A stretch of 64,000 nucleotides of DNA from Micropruina sp. (lineage in GTDB: Bacteria; Actinomycetota; Actinomycetes; Propionibacteriales; Propionibacteriaceae). This document shows, piece after piece, positions 58,507-64,000 of this stretch. Numbering within the stretch: position 1 is the first letter of the stretch; every line of letters begins with the position of its first letter. The stretch lies in assembly GCA_016716635.1 (NCBI GenBank), contig JADJVZ010000011.1, positions 744,001 to 808,000 on the forward strand, given 5' to 3'. The notes below the pieces were generated by a model. That model was not told the DNA's origin. It saw nothing but the letters and a program-made list of their open reading frames with translations, and made no database searches. A program made the position numbers and the translations under genes.

Positions 58507-59637
58507 ATGGCACAGGCGGCTAAGCGGGTCGGCATTCTGACGGCGGGTGGCGACAGCCCCGGTCTCAACGCGGCGATCCGTGGGTTCGGAAAGGCTGCGA
58601 TCGGCCGCTACGGCATGGAGCTCATCGGCTTCCGCGACGGCATTCGCGGCTTGGCCGAGAACCGGTTCATCGAGCTGGACAAGCGTTCCCTCTCGGGCAT
58701 TCTCACCATCGGTGGCACCATCCTCGGCACCTCGCGCGACAAGGTGCAGCGCATGCTGCTCGACGGCGAAGTGCGCGACGCGATCCCGACCATCGTCGAC
58801 AACTATCGCTCGAACAACTTGGACGCCTTGGTGATGCTCGGCGGGGGTGGCACGGCCAAGAATGCGATGCGCTTGGTGGACGCCGGGTTGAACGTCATCA
58901 CCCTGCCGAAGACCATCGATAACGACATTGCGATGACCGACACCAGCTTTGGGTTCGCGACCGCCATGGAGATCGCCACCGAGGCCATCGACCGCCTGCA
59001 TTCGACGGCGCACAGCCATCACCGGATCATCCTCACCGAGGTCATGGGGCACCGCGCCGGCTGGCTGACCTTGGGCGCGGGTATCGCGGGCGGCGCCGAC
59101 GTGATCCTGCTGCCCGAGATTCCCTTCAGCGTCGAGAGCATCGCCGAAACCGTGAAGCAGCGCATGGCAGGCGGTAGCACGTTCAGCGTGATCGCGGTTG
59201 CCGAGGGTGCCCGCGACATCATCGACACCGCCGACCTGCAGGCCGCCGAGCTCCTGTCGCGCAACGCCAAGACCATCGAGGCGAAGAAGGCCGCGGCGCA
59301 ACACCTCGCCAACGTCACCGACGGTCAGCGTGAGCACACGTTCAAGTTGGCCCGCCAGCTCGAGGAGGCCACCGGGTTGGAGTCGCGGGTCACGATCCTG
59401 GGGTACGTCCAACGCGGCGGCACCCCGTGCGCCACTGACCGGCTCCTGGCCAGCCGGCTCGGCTCGGCCGCCGCGGAACTGGTGGCGTCCGACACCTACG
59501 GGGTCATGGTTGCCGCGCGAGGCGAAGGCACCGAGCCGGTGGCGCTGTCCGAGGTGGCCGGCAAGGTGAAGTACGTCCCCAGCGATCACGAGTGGGTGGA
59601 GACGGCCCGCAGCATGGGCGTCGGGCTGGGCGAGTAA
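58507..59637 (+). CDS. pfkA: 6-phosphofructokinase, actinobacterial type
   Basis: The 376-residue kinase phosphorylates fructose 6-phosphate in glycolysis. It has GILTAGGDSPGLNAAIRG at the N-terminus, PKTIDND (134-140) with the catalytic Asp, TEVMGHRAGWLTLGAG and GYVQRGGTPCATDRLLA. The donor site usually reads GGDGT or GGEGT; here it is GGGGT (112-116), so the acidic residue is missing. Lys135 in PKTIDND occurs in PPi-using and some ATP-using actinobacterial enzymes, so donor choice is uncertain. The ribosome site is GAGAGGA. Confidence 0.9.
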   Translation: MAQAAKRVGILTAGGDSPGLNAAIRGFGKAAIGRYGMELIGFRDGIRGLAENRFIELDKRSLSGILTIGGTILGTSRDKVQRMLLDGEVRDAIPTIVDNYRSNNLDALVMLGGGGTAKNAMRLVDAGLNVITLPKTIDNDIAMTDTSFGFATAMEIATEAIDRLHSTAHSHHRIILTEVMGHRAGWLTLGAGIAGGADVILLPEIPFSVESIAETVKQRMAGGSTFSVIAVAEGARDIIDTADLQAAELLSRNAKTIEAKKAAAQHLANVTDGQREHTFKLARQLEEATGLESRVTILGYVQRGGTPCATDRLLASRLGSAAAELVASDTYGVMVAARGEGTEPVALSEVAGKVKYVPSDHEWVETARSMGVGLGE

Positions 59638-59642
59638 CGCTC

Positions 59643-59698
59643 GTCCGGCCCTTCGGGTCAACGCCGTGGCGTCCGGCCCTTCGGGTCAACGCCGCGGC
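59643..59698. repeat. Two 28-bp tandem repeats before the M20 peptidase gene
   Basis: Two copies starting GTCCGGCCCTTCGGGTCAAC stand head to tail (59643-59670 and 59671-59698), differing at one base, in the short gap after pfkA. Confidence 0.85.
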
Positions 59699-59713
59699 GC
59701 GGAAAGGAACACC

Positions 59714-61024
59714 ATGGACGTGGTGACGGCGCTCCGCGCGTTAGTCGCGCATCGCACCATCGCTGCCCCGGTCGACGAACCGACCGATCGCGAGCCCTTC
59801 GAGGCCCTGTTGGCGACGATGCGCGAGCAATTTCCGCAGCTGCACGCCCGGTGCGAAGTGACGCGGATCGCCCAGGATGGGTTGTTGATCCGCTGGGCTG
59901 GACGATCGTCCGAGGCGCCCGTGGTGTTGATGGGCCACCTGGACGTCGTCCCGATCAACCCGGACGACCACTGGACGCACCCACCCTTCGACGGCGTCGA
60001 GGCCGACGGCATGCTCTGGGGGCGCGGGACGCTTGACTGCAAGGGTCCGGTCGCTGCTCTTTGCGCCGCCGTCGAGGACGCCCTCGCCGACGGCTTCACC
60101 CCGGCGCGGGACGTGTGGCTCAGCTTCGGCTGCAACGAGGAGGTCTCCGGCGGGGCTGCGGTGGAGGCCGTGAAGGCCCTCGAGGTGCGCGGCGTCAGGC
60201 CGTGGTTCGTGCTCGATGAGGGCGGGGCGGTGGTCTCCGAGGCGTTCCCGGGCGTCGAGGTGCCCCTGGCGCTGATCGGGGTGGGGGAGAAGGGCTACCT
60301 CGATCTCGATCTCACGGTGACCGGCGAGGGCGGCCACTCCTCGATGCCGACCCGCAACGGGGCCACGGCGCGGTTGGCGCGGGCGATCGTCCGACTGGAG
60401 GAGCATCCGTTCTCGCCGCACCTGACCGAGGCAACCCTGGAGATGTTCGCGCGGATCGCCCCGCACGCGTCCGGCCCCTTCGCCGCCGTCTTGAGCCGCG
60501 CCCGGCACCTTCGAGGGCCCCTGGCATCAGCTTTGGCTCGGATGGGGGCCGAGACGGCGGCGATGGTCCGCACGACGATCGCGGTCACCCAGCTCGAGGC
60601 CTCTCCTGCTCGGAACGTGTTGGCGGCGACCGCGCACGCCAGCGTGAATGCCCGCGTGATGCCGGGAGAGACCATCGCGACGACCGTCCGCCGGGTTCGT
60701 CGGACCATCGGCGATCGCACGGTCAAGGTGACCGTCCACAGCGGCTCGGAGCCCACCGAGCTGGCCCCGCTGGATGCCGCCTTTGACCTGCTCTGCGAGG
60801 TCACCGAGGTGGCAATCCCGGACGCCTTGCCCGTGCCGTACCTGGTGATGGGCACCACGGACGCTCGCCACTTCCAGCGCCGCTGGCCGAACGTCTATCG
60901 CTTCAACCCGTTGCGCTATTCGCCAGCCCAACGCCAAAGCCTGCACAACGTGGACGAGCGCGTCAGCGTCGCGTCGCTCACCGAAGCGGTCGCTTGGTAT
61001 CGGCTGCTCGTCGAACGAATCTGA
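59714..61024 (+). CDS. M20-family metallopeptidase
   Basis: The 436-residue di-zinc hydrolase has MGHLDVVPIN with the first metal His and Asp, GRGTLDCKGPVAAL with the bridging Asp and SFGCNEEVSGGAAV with the catalytic Glu pair. A dimerisation insert follows (GEKGYLDLDLTVTGEGGHSSMP), then MGTTDARHFQ near the C-terminus with the last metal His. The VLDEGGAVV and long lid fit the PM20D1/carboxypeptidase S branch, which acts on N-acyl amino acids or dipeptides. The ATG at 59714 follows GGAAAGGAAC. Confidence 0.88.
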   Translation: MDVVTALRALVAHRTIAAPVDEPTDREPFEALLATMREQFPQLHARCEVTRIAQDGLLIRWAGRSSEAPVVLMGHLDVVPINPDDHWTHPPFDGVEADGMLWGRGTLDCKGPVAALCAAVEDALADGFTPARDVWLSFGCNEEVSGGAAVEAVKALEVRGVRPWFVLDEGGAVVSEAFPGVEVPLALIGVGEKGYLDLDLTVTGEGGHSSMPTRNGATARLARAIVRLEEHPFSPHLTEATLEMFARIAPHASGPFAAVLSRARHLRGPLASALARMGAETAAMVRTTIAVTQLEASPARNVLAATAHASVNARVMPGETIATTVRRVRRTIGDRTVKVTVHSGSEPTELAPLDAAFDLLCEVTEVAIPDALPVPYLVMGTTDARHFQRRWPNVYRFNPLRYSPAQRQSLHNVDERVSVASLTEAVAWYRLLVERI

Positions 61025-61036
61025 ACCGGGAAGCCG

Positions 61037-61471
61037 CTAGCTCGTGGCGTCGGGCTTCGCCGGACAGCACCCCGGACGTACGGCGAGCACTCCGTGGCTG
61101 AGCGCCAACCCCGCAGCAACAGGCGTCCAGATCAACCGCTCCTTCACCGACGGTGACGCGGCGTTCATGAGGGTGCCCACCGCGGCCAGCACGCCATAAC
61201 CGGCCCGCACACGTCGGACGTCTGGCGCGTCACTCCGCGAGGCGGCGGCCACGAGGGCGCCCGTCCACAGCAGTGCCGAAACTCCACTCGCCACCCGCAG
61301 CTTGCGAGGCAGGACCCCCGCGTTTGACCCGCCCCACGCGAACTCCCCCCAGGGAGCTCCGGCCGCCAAGGCCACCTGGAAGCCAACCAACGCTGCTGAC
61401 AGGGTCACCGCAGCCACGCGAGCGGCCTCGCCGCCTCGACCCTGAGCCACCGAACAAGAATCTGAGGCCAT
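61037..61471 (-). CDS. Small four-helix membrane protein of unknown function
   Basis: The 144-residue protein has about four hydrophobic helices (AARVAAVTLSAALVGFQVALAA, SGVSALLWTGALVAAA, GYGVLAAVGTLMNAAS and WTPVAAGLALSHGVLAV). It ends with a Cys pair (PGCCPAKPDATS). It resembles small actinobacterial membrane proteins without known role. The ATG at 61471 is chosen because a longer frame would run through the palindromic repeat at 61497-61558. Confidence 0.65.
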   Translation of the reverse strand: MASDSCSVAQGRGGEAARVAAVTLSAALVGFQVALAAGAPWGEFAWGGSNAGVLPRKLRVASGVSALLWTGALVAAASRSDAPDVRRVRAGYGVLAAVGTLMNAASPSVKERLIWTPVAAGLALSHGVLAVRPGCCPAKPDATS

Positions 61472-61496
61472 TGGCCCGACCACCCTTTTCTCCACC

Positions 61497-61558
61497 TTGC
61501 TTGCGTTAGTGGTCCTTGCTGCCGATATATCGCAAGCAAGGACGACGAACGCAAGCAA
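61497..61558. repeat. Nested palindromic repeat, copy 2
   Basis: Outer arms TTGCTTGCGTT (61497-61507) and AACGCAAGCAA (61548-61558) enclose a near-perfect 32-bp palindrome (61512-61543) centred on GATATATC. It matches 53756-53823 over about 70 bp at roughly 80 percent. It lies between divergent gene starts, so it is not simply a terminator. Confidence 0.85.
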
Positions 61559-61638
61559 CGTCGACATTAGTCCCCGTTTCCGGGAGGCTTCGAGACTAAC
61601 CTGACGAGGGTCCGACTGAATGCTCGAACGGAGCTCTC

Positions 61639-63063
61639 ATGACTGCCACCGCGCCGATGCCCACCGGGTCGAACATCCGTGGCGACCTGGCCAAGATCGT
61701 CGGCTTCCTTGTGTGCGTTGAAATCGCCAGCGGCGTTCTGCAGGGCTACTACACCCCGATCTTCACCGACATCGCCCGGCACCTGGCGATCCATGACGCG
61801 GACGTCAACTGGTTCGAGGCTTCCCAGCTCATGGTGTCGGCCATCCTGGTGCCCGTGCTGGCCAAGGCGGGGGACCTCTACGGGCACAAGAAAGTGCTGG
61901 TGTTTGCGACTATCGCGACCGCCGCCGCGACCTGGGCGGTGGCCTTCGCGCCCACCTTCGCAACCTTTCTCGTGGCCTGGTCGCTGCAGGGTTTCTACGT
62001 GGTGTGGTTGCCGTTGGAGGTGGCGATCGTTCATCGGCGGACGTCCGGGGACGAGCGCCGCACCCGCTGGGCGGCGGGCGTCCTGGTGGCGGCCCTTGAG
62101 GCTTCGGTCATCGTGGCCGCCCTGACGTCCGGTGCCCTGGCCGACACGATGGGCATGTCAGTGCTGCTGTTGCTGCCCGCGGTCGTGGTGACCTTGGTGG
62201 TCTTCGTCATCTGGTTCGGAGTGCCGGACGTGCCCCCCGTCGAGACCGGACGCCTGGATTGGCTGGGCTTCGGCCTGCTCGCCGCAGGGCTCGGCGCGAT
62301 CATGGCCGGGCTCATGGTCCTGCGCCTGACCGGCGTGGCGAACCTCTGGCCCTGGGCCCTGCTGGCGCTGGGCGTGGCGCTCTTCGTCCCGTTCACCCGC
62401 GTCGAACTCGCCAGCCCCGCGCCCCTGGTGGACCTGCGGGTGTTCTTCGCGCCCGGCCAGTGGCCCGTCCAGCTGACCGCCACCCTCTTCGGCGCGTCCG
62501 TGCTCGGGGCTCAGATCCCGCTGTCGACCTTCGCCCGGACGGATCCGAACGTGGCCGGCTACGGACTCGGTGTGAGTGCGTCCGGGGTTTCAATCATCAT
62601 CGGACTCTACGTGCTGAGCCTCGCCGTCGGTGCCCTCACCATGCCGCTGATTGCGCGTCGCATCGGCACGCTGTGGTCGTTGGCCCTGGGGGCCGGCCTG
62701 GTCACCGTCGGGTACTTGCTGTTCCTCCCCTTCCACGGGACGTATCTGCAGACGCTCACCAACATGGTGATCGCGGGCATCGGTTCGGGCTCGCTGGTCG
62801 CCGCGCTGCCCGCGGCTGCTGCCGCCGCGGCCCCGTCGACCCACACGGGTTTCGTGACGGGCATGACCAACACGGTGAAGACCATCGGCGGCTCCGTAGC
62901 CTCCGCGATCTACGGCCTGGCGCTGCTCTCGACCGGTTCGCTGGACACCGCCGCCGGTCACGCCCCGCTGTCGGGTTACCTCGTCGTCTGGACGATCTGC
63001 GGCGCGACGGCCCTGGTGGCAGCGGTGATCCTGGCGCGGCTGGCGTCCCGACGGAGGCCCTGA
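61639..63063 (+). CDS. MFS transporter, drug-efflux type
   Basis: The 474-residue protein has at least twelve transmembrane helices. The conserved loop between helices 2 and 3 reads AKAGDLYGHKKVLVFATI (residues 75-92). The helix 4-5 region contains VWLPLEVAIVHRRTSGDERRTRW. It resembles DHA-type exporters that move drugs or metabolites out with proton exchange; the substrate is unknown. It stands alone downstream of the palindromic repeat. Confidence 0.85.
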   Translation: MTATAPMPTGSNIRGDLAKIVGFLVCVEIASGVLQGYYTPIFTDIARHLAIHDADVNWFEASQLMVSAILVPVLAKAGDLYGHKKVLVFATIATAAATWAVAFAPTFATFLVAWSLQGFYVVWLPLEVAIVHRRTSGDERRTRWAAGVLVAALEASVIVAALTSGALADTMGMSVLLLLPAVVVTLVVFVIWFGVPDVPPVETGRLDWLGFGLLAAGLGAIMAGLMVLRLTGVANLWPWALLALGVALFVPFTRVELASPAPLVDLRVFFAPGQWPVQLTATLFGASVLGAQIPLSTFARTDPNVAGYGLGVSASGVSIIIGLYVLSLAVGALTMPLIARRIGTLWSLALGAGLVTVGYLLFLPFHGTYLQTLTNMVIAGIGSGSLVAALPAAAAAAAPSTHTGFVTGMTNTVKTIGGSVASAIYGLALLSTGSLDTAAGHAPLSGYLVVWTICGATALVAAVILARLASRRRP

Positions 63064-63102
63064 ATCGCCGCGTTGCCCTCGCTTACCGTCCCTTTCGGAC
63101 GC

Positions 63103-63303
63103 TCAGAGGAGCTGGACGTCGAACCCTTGAAACGCCAGGGCCTCGATGAGGAACGCCAAGATGTCGGCGGAGGCCACTGATGTTGCGGCGGGACTTTCGC
63201 CGAAGTAGACGCCGATGCTCATGGGCGGGGCCAACATTTCGGAATCCACCTCGAAGGTGGTTCCGTGGAACAGGACGGTGAGCCCCACCCGGCGGGCGTG
63301 CAC
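63103..63303 (-). CDS. Small hypothetical protein or gene fragment (66 aa)
   Basis: The GTG-started frame reads VHARRVGLTVLFHGTTFEVDSEMLAPPM and continues IGVYFGESPAATSV, ending in a helix (ADILAFLIEALAFQGF). Codon third positions are GC-rich, as in coding DNA. No family is recognised. It may be the end of a longer lost gene, as the next 240 bp upstream are degenerate. Confidence 0.4.
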   Translation of the reverse strand: MHARRVGLTVLFHGTTFEVDSEMLAPPMSIGVYFGESPAATSVASADILAFLIEALAFQGFDVQLL

Positions 63304-63405
63304 CTCACCGTCAGGGGACCGGACCGCGTGGGCCCGATCTTCTCGAAGTGATGGCGGTTCATGCGCGCCTGACGTGTTCCGCGTCGAGGGGTCTGGCCTG
63401 CCTGC

Positions 63406-63540
63406 TCACGACTCTGTCACTGGGTCGAGGGTGGGATAGCCAAGCGAGGTGGCGGCAGCGATCATGACTGAATCGTGGCTGACGATGGTGGCGTCGAGTC
63501 CGCCCGCGAACCGCGGCCCCTTACTGGGGCCGGTCGCGAC
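63406..63540 (-). pseudogene. Possible PIN-domain toxin remnant
   Basis: The frame ending at 63406 encodes GLDATIVSHDSVMIAAATSLGYPTLDP, similar to the last strand-helix-strand of PIN-domain (VapC-like) toxins, which often reads DAxxVTxDxxMxxAAxxLGxP. Nothing upstream continues the domain, so at most a fragment remains. Confidence 0.35.
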
Positions 63541-63545
63541 ACGCC

Positions 63546-64000
63546 CTAGGCGCCCAAGCGCCGGATGTGGTCGGCGTCGATCTGGACCACCTTCGCCACT
63601 CGCCGCGCATACTTCTCTTCGGTGAGGCCGAGCCAGTCGGTGGTCATCCAGGTCTTTGCCACTTCCATGGCGAGCGCGGAGCCAATGATCTTGCCGCCGA
63701 TGCACAGCACGTTGGTGTCAGAGTGGGAGCGGGCGAGTCCTGCGCAGAACGGATCCTGGGCGACGGCGGCGAAGACGCCGGGCAGTTTGTTGGCGATCAT
63801 GGCGCTGCCGTAGCCAACCCCGTCCACGAAGATGCCCCGATCGCAGGAACCGTCCGCCACCGCCAGCGCGGCCGGGTAGACGTGATCAGGAAGGTCGCAT
63901 GCCTGTTCGGAGTGAGCGCCGAAGTCAACGACCTCGTGCCCTTGGGTGGTGAGCCATGCTGCGATCTCGCCTTTGAGGGCGTAGCCGGCGTGATCGGAAG
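63546..64000 (-). CDS. RpiB/LacAB-family sugar-phosphate isomerase, partial
   Basis: The frame is open to the window edge (start outside). It begins SDHAGYALKGEIAAWL and continues HEVVDFGAHSEQACDLPDHVYPAALAVADG. The anion-binding helix AMIANKLPGVFAAVAQDPFCAGLARSHSDTNVLCIGGKIIG follows. RpiB normally has a catalytic Cys in ICGTGIG; the aligned stretch here is VDGVGYG, with Asp in place of Cys. Activity on ribose 5-phosphate is therefore doubtful; a four-carbon or other sugar phosphate may be used. The C-terminus ends HIRRLGA. Confidence 0.85.
   Translation of the reverse strand, partial: SDHAGYALKGEIAAWLTTQGHEVVDFGAHSEQACDLPDHVYPAALAVADGSCDRGIFVDGVGYGSAMIANKLPGVFAAVAQDPFCAGLARSHSDTNVLCIGGKIIGSALAMEVAKTWMTTDWLGLTEEKYARRVAKVVQIDADHIRRLGA

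Overview
The window is high-GC DNA with coding on both strands, GTG/ATG starts, 4-nt ATGA/GTGA gene overlaps, several apparently leaderless promoters, DUF2510 membrane proteins, a type VII secretion substrate locus and a two-permease-domain iron/sugar-phosphate type ABC transporter. This combination points to an actinobacterium, plausibly a member of the Propionibacteriaceae. The species cannot be named from the sequence alone.

Layout. 1-3.5 kb: end of a TetR-like regulator, an APC permease, a small monooxygenase-fold protein and glycyl-tRNA synthetase. 3.5-11.5 kb: a leftward, tightly packed operon that looks like a type VII-secreted polymorphic toxin locus. It has an EspC-like small substrate, a YbaB-like protein, a 543-aa toxin-like protein, four paralogous small proteins that I infer to be immunity proteins, an unknown 260-aa protein and three DUF2510 membrane-anchored paralogs, one of them frameshifted. 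11.6-21.8 kb: housekeeping genes (dihydrouridine synthase, dGTPase, DnaG primase, a 2,4-dienoyl-CoA reductase type flavoenzyme, a divergent sigma-70 factor) plus a secreted glycine-rich protein. 22.2-27.9 kb: an AfuABC-type importer operon with a 2H phosphoesterase and a LacI regulator, preceded by a perfect 26-bp LacI-type palindrome at the promoter. 28-32 kb: a relE remnant, a methyltransferase, an unrecognised protein and a YefM-YoeB toxin-antitoxin pair. 31.2-36.3 kb: FdhD, an FdhF/YdeP molybdenum oxidoreductase, a Gal80-like Gfo/Idh protein and a decayed duplicate of the oxidoreductase 3' end.

36.5-42.1 kb is a defence island next to two tRNA genes (CAU and Asn). It holds a RloA/RloB (AbiL-like) pair, a broken AbiEii, a two-gene Pycsar system (nucleotidyl cyclase plus transmembrane effector) and a decayed tyrosine integrase directly beside the tRNA. 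An insertion sequence nested inside another (42.2-44.9 kb) follows.

44.9-54.7 kb: a PaxB-like membrane protein, then a self-contained sugar locus. A binding-protein-dependent ABC importer, class II aldolase, ADP-PFK/GK-like kinase and FucU-like mutarotase run leftward, with a divergent DeoR regulator, a cupin isomerase-like protein and a ROK kinase. Together they could import a sugar, phosphorylate it, isomerise it, phosphorylate it again and cleave it. 54.8-64 kb: glycosyltransferases including a deacetylase-synthase fusion, PfkA, an M20 peptidase, an MFS exporter and the end of an RpiB-like isomerase.

Two families of long palindromic intergenic repeats occur, each in two diverged copies (104 bp at 21.86 and 28.14 kb; about 72 bp at 53.76 and 61.49 kb). 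The arms of the second family covary.
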